NCBI GenBank assembly: GCA_030867875.1 | Contig: JAOWCC010001368.1 | Span: 7,177,714-7,241,713, forward strand | Direction: 5' to 3' | From: Actinernus sp. WN-2022 | Taxonomy: Eukaryota; Cnidaria; Anthozoa; Actiniaria; Actinernidae | Length of the DNA stretch: 64,000 bases | Shown: positions 23,632-35,222 of the stretch, piece after piece | Position numbering within the stretch: position 1 is the stretch's first letter | Layout: every line of letters begins with the position of its first letter | Position numbers and translations under genes: made by a program | Notes under the pieces: generated by a model | The model's input: the letters and a program-made list of their open reading frames with translations, nothing else | The model's database searches: none | Told to the model about the DNA's origin: nothing

Positions 23632-25495
23632 GTAATGTCCGCCACGAAATGGTAAGGTTTTTTCTATCTCAGACAAGATTCAACTCTGTTAGTTATATTA
23701 CTTCTGCTGCTCTTTTAGTTTGTTAGGTGCATCATTTCAGTCATTATTATTTTAGTTCAACTTAGTTCTTTCTTTAGCAAAAAAGGTCAAAAGATATGTA
23801 ATGTAATGTATGTCACAAATGCTAGGCCAAAGAGAGATAAAAGAAGTAGATAGTTAAGATTCAGACCAATATAATTCTTAGTTATAAAAGACTTAAAAGG
23901 AGTAGTGTCACAATTCTGATTGGTTGTTATAGACAATGGCAAAATCACGCTATGTCACACGCCACTGCAAATTTCCCTTTCGATTGAAATAAATAAAATA
24001 CTGCTTTATAAAAATATAACATCAAACCTAACCATATAATAATGAAGTATACTGAAGTTTGTCACACGCCGATGCAAGTGGATTACTCATGGACTTCTAC
24101 TTCTGTCACATCTTGATTTCTTGTCCGCCTGACACATTTTCAAAACCTGACATTGGGCATGAATACTAATCGTGACACTGCTCCTTTAAATGTTGCTAGT
24201 CAAGTTTTGACAATATACTTGTAATGTCAACAAAATGGAAGGTTACCATGGTAACACATGGAAAATCACCTCTCAAATAAATCAATATCCTCCTCAAAAG
24301 TCACAAATGTTCAGATAATGTTATGTGACTAAAAGATTACTGGGAGTGCATGTAACTATAAAATTCTAAACTTTTCTTTGCTTTTTGAGTTCTTTGAACA
24401 ACTTCTCGATTTCAGTTTGCTTTGGAACAACAAAAGGACCAGTGTTCAGCAGAGTAATTGGCCCATAGAACACACACAAGTTGTGGACATTGTCAATGTC
24501 ATCACATCTGGGCCAATCGAAATGGTTTGCACCAACTCTGTGTAGGAACTTTAACTGGCTATAATCACTAGCCTGACTGCAGAGTGGTGATTCTACCGAT
24601 GTAATAATTCTCTCTATATTCTACAGCGTACGCGTAGTACTTCTCTGGTTGTATGACATTTGATGGCAATGGGTGCAGAATACGAAGATGTAAATGTAAG
24701 AGCATGATCTTTCTGTACGGCTGAGATACAGATTTGACTTAACATTGGACTGTGGCCAACAAGGCACCTTGCATACATGCAAGTGAAAACTCCACAGTCA
24801 TAGTCATTCAGATGGACCAATGGCTTTGAATTTGCTTTTCCTTTGAAATTGTCTCCTCTCTTTTTCTTTATATAACTTTTACCTTTCTGTGTCAAGCTTT
24901 AGCTTTGCTCGACACATTCTTTGCCCTTCAGCATCTGTTTTGGCCATTTAAATTTAACTAATCAACTAACTGAACACTGCAGTGTAAAGCATGTACTTAC
25001 GGAGCACAGAGAAATACCAAAAAAGAAAAAAACTGGTCAGTGGTTTATGCTTTTACAGAATACTCTGAGCATACTTTGAAAGCAAAACAGCTGACCAACT
25101 TGAAACATTACTAATTTATGCAGGTAAAATGAAGAATAAACTGAAGAAATTTGATTTTATGTGGTGTTTACTATTGCTTGACAAGTGATAGTTTATAATG
25201 ACCACAAATAAAGATAAAATATTGTTTAAAATTATTTTAAATATGTACTTATAAATGTTCAATTCACAGAGTGTAATGTCCATCACATTTTTTGTAATGT
25301 CCGTCATGCTAAATATATACCTTTAAACAAAATGGAATAAACTTGTGAGAAATCTAAGTCTTCAATAAGAAACATTCACTTATGGTCAAATAAAAAAAAA
25401 ATCTTGTTTGCTTTAAACGTCTCACAATTCACAGGAATTTAACTTTAAAATTAAAAATCCAAATCGATGGTAGTTTTAGCAGTAATGTCCGTCAC
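23632..25495. repeat. Recurrent GTAATGTCC(G/A)YCAC word
   Basis: GTAATGTCC followed by GCCAC, ATCAC, GTCAT and GTCAC occurs at 23632, 25273, 25294 and 25482, around the broken Ulp1-like gene. The intervening DNA is AT-rich with no supported gene. Confidence 0.4.
24366..24898 (-). pseudogene. Ulp1 (C48) protease-like transposon gene, broken
   Basis: The first part, read on the - strand, contains NDYDCGVFTCMYARC, which matches the catalytic-Cys block of Ulp1/SENP-type C48 proteases (DCGVF). A second frame then reads PEKYYAYAVEYRENYYIGRI. A third reads SQLKFLHRVGANHFDWPR, then VFYGPITL, and ends in basic residues at a TAG (24366). Together these follow the order of a C48 domain plus a C-terminal domain that I recall from cnidarian transposon-associated proteins (not checked). 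At least two frame changes separate the blocks and the His/Asp part of the protease is not seen, so I call it a pseudogene or a multi-exon remnant. Confidence 0.55.
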
Positions 25496-25714
25496 AGTCC
25501 TTTCAGTTAAAAAAACAGGCAACTAGGAATAGTTACTGTAAAATATATTTTAACAAGTTAGAGAGAAGGCTCTAAGGCAGTTGTATTTAAACATAAAATG
25601 TAAAATTACGTAAAATTACGCAAATGGCCCATTTATGCATTATACAAAATTGAAAGGATTTATAAAACCCCATACATATCTTCTTTTATATAGTCATATT
25701 TTCACAAACCCATA

Positions 25715-25850
25715 GATTGGGCTGCCTGTGATGCATTATTACCCACAGGCAGCCCAAGCTCTAGCCTGATTTTCAGACAGTATGAGGTCCTCTCCTCACT
25801 TCCTCCCTGGAGGAAGTGAGCGGACAACCTTGTATACTGTCTATACCCCC
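25715..25850. repeat. Two adjacent hairpins
   Basis: GGGCTGCCTGTG / CACAGGCAGCCC (25719-25754) is followed by CACTTCCTCC / GGAGGAAGTG, itself framed by AGACAGTAT and ATACTGTCT. Confidence 0.65.
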
Positions 25851-26031
25851 AAGCTCACAGTTTGTGGCTCCATACAGAACTTGGTAAACAAGAGGCCCTG
25901 AGTCGCCTTAACTCAGGCTACCTAGGAATAGGCCTAGGTGAATAAACATGTACATGTACAAAATAATGTAGTTCATGGAGTTCTAGTATATGTTTGTGTC
26001 ATACATGGTTTCTGCTTGGGGAGCCAGATAA

Positions 26032-26239
26032 TAGACCTAAGTCAGCTTGCCTGTTTGTTGCCCCATTTCAGACCACGTGATAGTTCTCCAGAGGATTCAG
26101 TGCTTTGTTTTCCAATAATTTATAGAAATTGGTAGTACATTTCCTCTTGGGATACAGAAAAACAAAAACAAAATTACCCAAGGGAAACGTCAGGTGGTCT
26201 GAAACAGGGACAACAAACAGGTAAGCTGACTATAGGTCT
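26032..26239. repeat. 208-bp TIR element
   Basis: AGTCAGCTTGCCTGTTTGTTG pairs with the right end across about 48 bp, including TTTCAGACCACGTGA with TCAGGTGGTCTGAAA. Confidence 0.7.
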
Positions 26240-27349
26240 TTTCATTCACTACTCATGCTCATGATCATTTATATACATGTATAATGAAATGGACCATTTG
26301 CAAGAATGCTTTCACGTGGTTGCACTAGATGGCAATTAAATCTTAATTCATTATTAATATTTAAAGGCACTTGTAGTCGAGATTGTATTATTAGCAAAAC
26401 CTGTTTGTAAATCAAGGACACCCAACAAAGTTTTCGGTTAAAAAGCTGTTCAGGAGAGTAAGTTAGCCTAAAACTTTCGGATTTGAAAAAAATGTCCCTA
26501 GAAAATTGTTTTCTGAAATACTGGCTAGAAAATTTGTTTTCAATCCCTACAAAATTATAGAAGAAAAGGGAGACTAAAAGGTTTCCCCTAAAATAATCGT
26601 ACGTCCCAATTCGTCTGATCAATAGAGTCAGAACAATACATTTTCATTCCCTAAGAATTGCCTAAAGGAAAAAAGAATCCCTAAAAAATTTGTACCTCCA
26701 CAAAACTTTGCAACATGAAGTTACTTGGGCTAGAAAATTCTTGTTTGTGTTCTAGACTACTAACAAATTCCTAGGCCGGGAATATTTTGCCATAGTATTT
26801 TCGGTTGACGCGATTTCCACCTAGAAAATCCGAACAGCTAATGGCTTTCTAGAATACGTCAAAAGACATAGTAGGCGCCTTAAAATGGCTAGATAAGCTG
26901 CAGACAACTGGTTTCAAACGAATTTCAAAAAGTACTCGTTGGGTGCCCTTGGTAAATGCTATTTTCCACCTCCAATCGATTGTCGATCTTTCTAAAACAG
27001 CATTTTTAAAGATTAAGCTTGCCATCCAGCATCCATGGCAACATATTTCCCATGGACGTCACAATTATTAAGTTCCATTCGTTAACAAAGTATTATACCA
27101 GCACATGACTGTTTCCTGCAAAAGGAAATTACAACTGCTCCCCATAATTATAATAAATCAACTTCACATTAACACTGTCTCTGAACTTAAATTGCTCAAA
27201 AACAGATATTAAATAACACAACGTCATCTGGTAAGTTTTATGTGTGTTTTACTTACAAAGTTTAATGTCGGTTCAAATTATTTCATCACGTGATCAGGCC
27301 ACATGCGGTGACTAAGGAGTGCCAGCTATAATCTCTAATCTTTTCGTAA

Positions 27350-27690
27350 AATGTGAGAAATTTCCAATCCAAAGTCCTAGAAAAACGCAACATCTTGCCA
27401 TTTCCATTGAGGAAATCTTTGGTTTCAGCAAAACGTTGCTTCCATTTTGGCCATGCAAGTCTGTGCTTTAGTGGTGTTCGTCATGTCGAATAAATCTCTG
27501 GTGGTAAAAAACGTCCTTCAGCTCCGTTGAAATATCCTGAGAGATGGGACTCCAAATTTGAGATAATATTTCTTTCTACGACAGACTTTCTCTCCCCGGT
27601 CTCCACCATTTTGTTTTCACTGTGTTCTGTAAATAAATTAAGTGACCCGCATTGTCCCAAGCGATATTGAATCTGATTGGTTGACCCTGT
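27350..27690 (-). repeat. Reverse-sense relative of the 51-53 kb direct repeats
   Basis: CCTAGAAAAACGCAACATCTTGCCATTTC, TATCCTGAGAGATGGGACTCC and TCCACCATTTTG are the reverse complement of blocks in the repeats at 51046 and 52325. A TTGACCCTGTGATGTGTTG duplication follows at about 27683-27720. Confidence 0.55.
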
Positions 27691-27850
27691 GATGTGTTGT
27701 TTGACCCTGTGATGTGTTGTTCCAATTAACCTGCAACATGGCAGTCATTAAACAGTTTGCAAAAACAGTGAAAATCATGTCTTGACTAACTGTGACTGTA
27801 CTTTTGGATGCACAAAATCCTAATTTGACATACTTTTTTCATACATGTAG

Positions 27851-28545
27851 CTGCTTGTTACGATGAAGCAGAAAAGGTTGGCGTTCCTCTGTACTGTGCA
27901 TTCAATCGACGCTTTGACCCAGGACATCGTTCTGTGATACAAGCTGCACAAGATGGAAAAGTGGGCAGGATCCACATCATAAAACAAACCAGTCGTGACC
28001 CTTCAGCTCCTTCTCAAGAATACATCAAAATATCCAATGGTATATTCCATGATTGTGGAATACATGATATCGATGTTGCATTAACAATAACTGGAGAGGC
28101 ACCGACCACAGTCTATGCACAAGCTCATTCCTTTATCCCACACATTGGGGCTGTTGGGGATGTTGATGCTGTTGCTATCACCCTTAAGTTCCCAAGTGGC
28201 ACTCTGGCTCAGATTGATTTAGATAGATTTGCATCTTATGGCTATGACCAGCGCTTGGAAGTGTTTGGAGACAAGGGGATGATGCTTGATGACAATAGGA
28301 GGCCTACTGCTGTTCAGTTCCTAAATGAACAAGGTGCAACCCAAGATCCTAATCTCTACTCTTTTCCACAGCGTTATGCAGAAGCTTATGCTAACGAACT
28401 CGACCATTTTATCGACGTGGTCTTGGGTAAGGCTGAGATGGAAGTAACGAGGCACCAAGTCATATTAGCATGTCAAGTTGCCAATGCTTGTGACAAGTCA
28501 CTTCACACAGGCCAAGTAGTGAAATTTCAAAATGATACCTCATAA
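27851..28545 (+). CDS. Gfo/Idh/MocA-family oxidoreductase, exon 2
   Basis: The exon finishes codon 112 and runs to a TAA, giving residues 112-342, the normal size for this family. Early it has FNRRFDPGH (family substrate-domain entry). The active-site segment is FHDCGIHDIDVA, with Asp179 and His183 in the positions that, with Lys102, form the catalytic set in inositol 2-dehydrogenases. The remainder is the C-terminal alpha/beta domain (YGYDQRLEVFGDKGM), including the open-faced sheet used for dimer contacts in relatives. The reading frame is intact with no stops. A possible AATAAA polyadenylation signal lies at about 28740. Confidence 0.9.
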
Positions 28546-29821
28546 TGAGAATTTCCAGTTAAATGATACATCAGATCTGGAGAGATTGTAGAAGTTGACC
28601 TTTATGAGTTATTCCAAAATGTGGTTCAGTGACTTGGTTTGCCAGAGTCTTTTTTCAAAAAATTCAAGGGGGGTCCCATTTTTGGCCTCTGGAACATCAA
28701 AAATACTGTCATCTGGAGGGTAAGTTCAATGCCTCACTAAAATAAATACAGAAAACCCATGGACTTCACAATGGTATGGTATCTTTCTACTACTAACCCT
28801 CTTTCATAACAAATGTGAGATTGCGGCATGGAGGTAATGAGCACTAGTTTTGAGCAATTATCAAAGGCTGCTAAAAACACAGCTAGAATTGGTATTTCAA
28901 TCATGAGTTACATCATTATTAGTAGAAACAGAAACAGGTTAGAAAATTTGGGCTATTCACATTTTGCGGTTTTCTGGCCTCATTTTAATATCATACTTTT
29001 GCAAAATGGCCATATTCACACAAACACTTTTCTGGCTATATTGAAAACATTTTTTTAGCTTGAGCATCTCAAATTACTTTCTTCTTATTCTACTTGATGT
29101 CTAAACTTAAAAAACAATAGTATTTTAGGAAAACACTGTTTCAGGTGGTAAAAAAGTGGCCTCACAACTGTAAAATAATACTGTAACAACCCTCGATATT
29201 TGACTTCAAACTAAACATGCCACAATAACTAAACTAAAGATGTCTAAAAGACTAGTAAGTGGTATTTGAAGAGTTCAGGAGTTCTACAGTAAACATTGCT
29301 TCATTGTTCTCACCTACGACATTAGTTTATCGGTTCTACTTCTACTAAAATACTGTTGACATCATGGCTTTGTCCACATTCCAGTACATGTATGTCTGTC
29401 AATTTTTGTTGTCTTCACTCGAGTCTAGCATAACCCTCGAGGCATCAGGATTTTTGCTCGTACTGTCACTGGACTAAGGAGTCCAAGTGGGTCATAGATC
29501 TTTGAAGACTCTCGTAACATCTCTCGCTTTGTTGTGAGGTTCGAATTGGCAGTTGCTGTGGCCTCTAAGGAACGTTCTTAGCAAAATTATGTTTGCACGT
29601 CCACTACTCATACCTGCCAACTCTCCCGGTTTATGCGGGAGACTCCAGTTTTTGGACGTCATCTCCCGGATAGAGCCTCAAATCTCCCGGTTTTTAGCCA
29701 TTTTATGGATTGAGTTCGCCGTTTTTCAGGCTCGAGGGTTAAAAAATCTTGAAACTAATTTTTCAGAGAGCTTTCGGAAAGTCTTTGGAACACAATCTTC
29801 AGAAAAATCGGAAATCATTAC
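28546..29821. other. 3' flank with a dispersed repeat
   Basis: There is no gene here. From about 29605 a repeat begins with CCTGCCAACTCTCCCGG and TGCGGGAGACTCC. A relative (CTGCCAACCCCCGGAG in reverse) lies near 37985, just outside the 37.7 kb array. Confidence 0.5.
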
Positions 29822-29829
29822 GGGGTGTC

Positions 29830-30600
29830 TAGATAACGAAGACCTAGAAAACGAAGACCGAAGATCGAAGACCCTATAGATAACGCGGAACACTCAAAAA
29901 CGAAGACCCTAGATAACGAAGACCAGAAAACGAAGACCCTAGATAACGAAGACCAGAAAACGAAGACCCCCTAGATAGCGAAGACCCGAAAAACTAAGAC
30001 CCTAGATAACGAAGACCAGAAAACGAAGACCCTCTAGATAACGAAGATCTAAAAAACGAAGACCCTCTAGATAACGAAGATCTAAAAAACGAAGACCCTA
30101 GATAACGAAGACCAGAAAACGAAGACCCCCTAGATAACGAAGATCTAAAAACGAAGACCCTAGATAACGAAGACCCGAAAACGAAGACCCCCCTAGATAA
30201 CGAGGATCTAAAAACGAAGACCCTAGATAACGATGACCCCCTAGATAACTAAGATCTAAAAACGAAGACCCTAGATAACGAAGACCAGAAAACGAAGAAC
30301 CCCCTAGATAACGAAGATCTAAAAACGAAGACCCTAGATAACGAAGACCCCCTAGATAACGAAGACTGATCTAAAAACGAAGACCCTAGATAACGAAGAC
30401 CAGAAAACGAAGACCCCCCTAGATAACGAAGACTGATCTAAAAACGAAGACTGATCTAAAAACGAAGACTGATCTAAAAACGAAGACTGATCTAAAAACG
30501 AAGACCCCCCTAGATAACGAAGATCTAAAAACGAAGATCCTAGATAACGAAGACCAGAAAAACGAAGACCCTAGATAAAGAAGATTGGAAAACGAAGACC
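29830..30600. repeat. GAAGACC short tandem array
   Basis: Irregular units of 20-35 bp mix GAAGACC, TAGATAACGAAG and CTAAAAACGAAG. Long open frames here (for example 30419-30625, - strand) are only repeat translations. Confidence 0.9.
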
Positions 30601-31474
30601 CAAACAAACTACCATTTTCTAGCATTCATTTACTCCAGACCTGCGTGAATGAGTTTCAAATTTGAAGCTTTTGGCAACAGATGGCACGTGACTTGTTGGC
30701 CCATACTCCATAGCAACGCCATATGACTTCGAAGCGTTTTTCTTTCTTTCTTACTAAATTCTTCTCGAAATAAGCTTGATACAGAACGTACAACAATAAA
30801 GGTTTTTCTTTACTTTTGATCCGGTATTTCGACAAATATGCTGAGCAAAATAGAGCTTAGACGCTCAAACGAACTCATCGTGCACTTCTGCATGCATGGT
30901 ACGTATTTGCCAAACATGGCGGCCGCTCAACAAGGTAAAGTAGTCATAATTAAACGAATAGTAGTGTAATAGTTGAGCAGATTCCTTCTTTCTTTTATAC
31001 TATATTATATAAAGCAGTAATTACGGGGCGATTATTTCGGATAGTACACGAAACATTGACGAACGGCCATGAGTGATGCACTGATGATCGAAATGACCAC
31101 AAGCTCTGTATTTGAAAGTTTTCCCATTCTAGAAGAAAATGAAAAATAAATAAAATATTTAACTTAAAAGAACTTGTCTTGTGTTATCATGTGTATTTAA
31201 GTAACCATATCGCAATCTTCGTGCTCTGCCGCACCTGTAATAGTATGTTTTCCAGCTAGCTCTTTTTCTTTAATATTAAAGAGGGAATCAGTTTTTTCTC
31301 AACTATACATGAATAGTTTTCTTATAGCTATATATATGTTTGATGTGGTGACGTGAAATATTGAGAACGTATTAAATACCTTGTAAGCTTTCTGCAGCAA
31401 ATTCATCAACTCCAATGTTTCAAAGTGTGACATAACTAACTTAACAATTTAATTTAATTTTATCTAATTAAGTT

Positions 31475-32246
31475 TATAACATGCTTCCTCTTAATTACTG
31501 GCTGGAATACTTAGACTTAGTGTTTTTCTTTAAGTGCAAATCAGGCATCGTTAATCTGGATATCGATCATTATACTTCATACAGTCAGGGGCGTTCCAGC
31601 CGTGGCCAAACTGGACTTAATTATCTTGTTACTAAGTACACAAGAACCTCCCTTTTTCGTGAGTCTTTTTTTCAATAGAATAGCTCAGTTGTGGAATTGT
31701 ATTCCTGATACTATTAAAGCTGCTCAGTCCTCTCACTTCTTTCAAACGACAACTAAAGTCATTTTATATTATGCGCTTACAGAATGTTTTTGATGGAAAT
31801 AATATTTGATCATATAAAGTAATTTAATTGTCTCAAATGTTGCTGCATCAGCCTTACGTTGGCCGTACGTCCATGTTGAGTAAAAAAAATGTAATTAATG
31901 ATAAGTAATACTTCCGTTCTTCTTTCCTAGTATACTGTTGCTTCAATGCAATTATCTATCTTATACAAATTATGTCTAATTTATATTATTTAATATATTT
32001 AACTTAGTATTAATTAGATATTAATGGTATAATGGTGTATGTAAAATACAATTTTTACCTTTTTAAATGTTTTATAAATTTTGTATTATTTGTATTTTTT
32101 GTTTGGGTTAACTTAATATGGGACCCTTGCCCTTGTGAACTTCCCTTCAGCTAGTCCATTTGTGTCCTAATGTCTTGTATTTTAGTTTGCTGTGTGTGTC
32201 TATCATGACTAGTTGTAAAGTTAATAAATAAATAATAATAAACATT
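31475..32246 (+). mobile_element. Non-LTR retrotransposon 3' end
   Basis: From 31481 a frame reads LPLNYWLEYLDLVFFFKCK and, after a frameshift, SLFFNRIAQLWNCIP and SHFFQTTTKVI, the usual C-terminus of CR1/L2-like reverse transcriptases. A 3' UTR follows and ends with a TAAATAAATAATAATAA tail near 32246. It is 5'-truncated and not functional. Confidence 0.7.
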
Positions 32247-32918
32247 TGCAGGGAATGAGCCAGGCTGTGCCATATATATTGCACCATTCCCACTTTTAAA
32301 AAACATTTGTCTCTAAATTGAAAAAATACAATAATTGTCAAATTGACCCACTTAATGCCAAATTGTCCCTTCTGGCTCAATTTCTGGCTCAATCCCTGCA
32401 TTTAATTGTACCCCCTCATGAAAATATAGTATACTTTTAGTATACTTAAATTATGTACCTAAAGTATACTTAAAATATACTTAAAGTATACTTTACGAAG
32501 TATACTTAAAGTATACTTATTTGTAAAACAAGTATACTTTAAGTAGTCATGTTTTGGGACTGAAAAGTATATTTAAAGTATACTTATTATCAAAGTATAC
32601 TTTTAGTATACTTGATATAAAGTATACTTCAAGTATACTTTTTAGTTAAAAACTATTTTCGTTAAAGTGGATAAATGGGAAAAATGAAATGAAACTAAAA
32701 CAACCTATTTTTTTTCATTTATACTAATATGTTATATCTGATAATTTAGAGCATACTGCCACACTTATGCTGTTATAAGGGTACTTAACGTACGAATAAG
32801 TACCGGCCGATAATCATATTGTAATTAAAATAGTAAAGAACACGGTACATGTACAATGTATGTATAGTCATTCACTACTCGAAAAGGAAAAAAAACTTCA
32901 TGTATGACACAGCCATTT

Positions 32919-33209
32919 TTATACTAATTGTTGTTCTTTTTTCTTGATTCCAGCTTCGATAGAAGTGATCTTGTTTCTTATGCATGCCTGAATTATTGCA
33001 CTTTCTTTCACTCCTGGGTGGCATCTCAATGTGCATACGCTGAAAGTAATTGAAAATGACAGTTAACTTCGATGCTGATACATGTTCATAATGTTTAAAA
33101 CTGTTGATTTGGGGTTTAAATGTTATTGAGTACTTACCAATAAGACTGCCCACTACATTCTGGTTGAGCATTTTCCCCCGGTTTTCCCGGAAAGATTGCT
33201 GCCAACAAG

Positions 33210-33256
<47 letters not shown>

Positions 33257-34798
33257 ACCGCACACCAACCGCGGGCATAGCGGGGACATTCAACCAACAC
33301 GCCCATGAAAAACAGTGAAGTTCCCGCACATGTGAAGACTCCGGAGGACGAGCTCGAACCTCAGGATATCCAACCCGAGGGTTTCATTTTCAACCTCCAG
33401 CTCCCTCAGTCTATCCTTCAGACCCCTGCATTCACTGCAATTACTCTTTTCGGCTGGGGGATTTGAGGGCTGGACTGGCTGAGTCTGAGGGCGCTTTCTT
33501 GGAACCTTCATCCCAACTGTTGGTCGTACAACGTCAGTTGTGGCCAAGAGCCTAATTGTGGCGTCTTCGACAACCAAGTCGTTGAAACCACTAGAAAATG
33601 GCATATTGTCGTCTTCGTTATCACTGCTAAAGCTGGGTTGCATGACTGGTGAAGGCAATGGTTCGTTTTCCAGCTCCTGTTCTTCAGGCGGTGGGACGAC
33701 TAACATGCCGGTGCTTAATTTGCATTTGGGATAGCAAATTGATATCTGCCTTCTTTTGTGCCGTTCTGCTCGTTACCAGTGCTTGTGCGGGATGGCTACT
33801 TGCAGGTGTTGCACTATGCGCTGAAGGGGTTGTCTTTTGGGGAGCATTCTTTTTTGTCATTCTTTTTTAGCAGCTGGAGGACGTCGCCGCGAGCAGCAGA
33901 TTTTTTTTTGCCAGGCCGGCTTACTAATGAACCATCCATTTGCAGTTTTAATTTAATTAATACATCTTTGTCACTATTTCGGCTTAAAACGATACAGTCG
34001 TAAAAGTTTCCATCTTGATATTCTGCCTCCATTATGCCATTCCCTCCCTCTTTTTGGCAAACCTTATCCGAATTCACTGAATCAATACGTATTATATAAA
34101 GAAAACGCCGAGAGAACATAAACGTGAACAAATAATCCAGAACTATTTATTAAAGATGGCTTCACGTTTGCAATATAATTCTATAAGCATTATGTTTAAA
34201 GGTAGATGGGATAACTCAATCGTTATTGTATATAAGGTAGTCCTCAAGAATGATAACCCCAAGGAATCTGAACCCTGATTTGCATAAAGGGCGCGTAAAT
34301 TTAATTCACGGCAAACCGATTCATCATAGGATCACGTTTATACTACATGTATTAACCTAAAATAGCTTCATACCAGCCCATGCAGGTACATTATTCAAAG
34401 CATGTGCAATATATTGCGGAACCCAATAGAAAGTTGAACACACTTGATACATGATAAACTGATGGCCCGTTCGGGCAATAAAATATTTAAATTGTAACCG
34501 CCATGGGTTATAAACCCACACAGTTTGTTTGAGGTTTTTCATAATTAAATGATGCATCAAAAGGAAAGAACGTATATACATGTATATATCTGAGAGCTTA
34601 ATTCACTTACATTTAAGAGGCAAGTTAAGCTGCGAAGATGAACTTCAGCAAACCCCAAATAGCGTGACTTTCAGTAGTATATTATACGTGCGAAGTTGAT
34701 TCCTTAATATTAATTCGCGTGCACTAAAAATATAATTTCTACTCACCTTTATCTGAATACTTAGAAGAACGTTTCACTGTTCTCTTTCTGTTGTTCAT
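32919..34798 (-). pseudogene. Intron-containing gene inside the 3.4 kb TIR element, BEN-like (tentative)
   Basis: Exon 1 (34798-34747) starts with ATG, encodes MNNRKRTVKRSSKYSDK and ends at a GTGAGT donor. The acceptor ATTCAG at 34079-34077 joins in phase and continues through MEAEYQDGNFYDCIVLS and a basic GKKKSAARG region. Within this middle exon the frame breaks near an A6 tract (about 33855) and again near 33710. It then reads an acidic, Pro-rich stretch and a coiled coil (KDRLRELEVENETL), and breaks again at a poly-G run. A last intron (33137-33040, GTAAGT to TTTCAG) leads to CHPGVKESAIIQACIRNK and a TAA at 32919. The order charged N-terminus, coiled coil and C-terminal helical block resembles BEN-domain proteins, but that is a weak inference. 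The breaks may be decay or assembly errors. Confidence 0.5.
33213..33256. repeat. Poly-C tract of about 44 bases
   Basis: A single run of C on the + strand (poly-G on the gene strand) inside the last-but-one exon of the gene at 32919-34798. Such a run disturbs the reading frame and is prone to sequencing and assembly error. Confidence 0.85.
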
Positions 34799-35219
34799 TC
34801 CGTTGCCAGATTTTCAATAATGTAGAACTTATAAAAGGAGAATAAAGCCGCGAATACGTCTGATCACCGTTTAACGAATGTCGAACTGAATATAATAAAT
34901 TAATACGCCGGATAAACCTGTTAACCTTGTCATTGCCGAATACTTGCGAACATAAAGGCTTGTGATCATATTACAATTTAAAAATAGGGCTTGAATTTAA
35001 TTGACACTTGATTGTCTTCTAAAATACAGTACTTAGTGGAATGCTAGGCATCTTCATTCACACACTGAAACCACATGCATCACGGGGAAAAAAACTACAC
35101 GTTCGTTGATCGCTAGTACGATGAGGCCACGATCATCAAGTTAACGATATGGAAAATCAAACAACTCGAAGGAAAAGGAGAGGACCTTTAATAACCATGC
35201 AGTACTTTTCTGATCCATC

Positions 35220-35222
35220 CAT
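35220..35222 (-). other. Possible alternative first ATG of the captured gene
   Basis: An ATG on the - strand at 35222 opens MDGSEKYCMVIK, followed by AAAGGTCC, a weak donor-like site. It could be an upstream exon of the gene at 32919-34798. No acceptor has been matched. Confidence 0.2.

Larger units (their letters stand above)
10866..27850 (+). other. 17 kb intron of the oxidoreductase gene
   Basis: The donor GTAAGT at 10866 and the acceptor CATACATGTAG ending at 27850 join two exons in matching phase. Joining restores one continuous family-like protein across EAA-A-ACYDEAEK. The intron is filled with repeats and mobile elements, listed separately. Stretches with nothing further recognised include 10921-11220, 12170-13020, 15130-16240, 18440-18880, 26270-27340 (short CCCTAGAAAATT-type repeats only) and 27700-27850. 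Confidence 0.85.

Noticed and set aside
26269..26622. 117-codon - strand frame
   Set aside because: It lies over short CCCTAGAAAATT-type repeats, with no motif and skewed composition.
33649..34003. + strand frames opposite the captured gene
   Set aside because: Shadows of the - strand exons, which have splice sites and coiled-coil structure.
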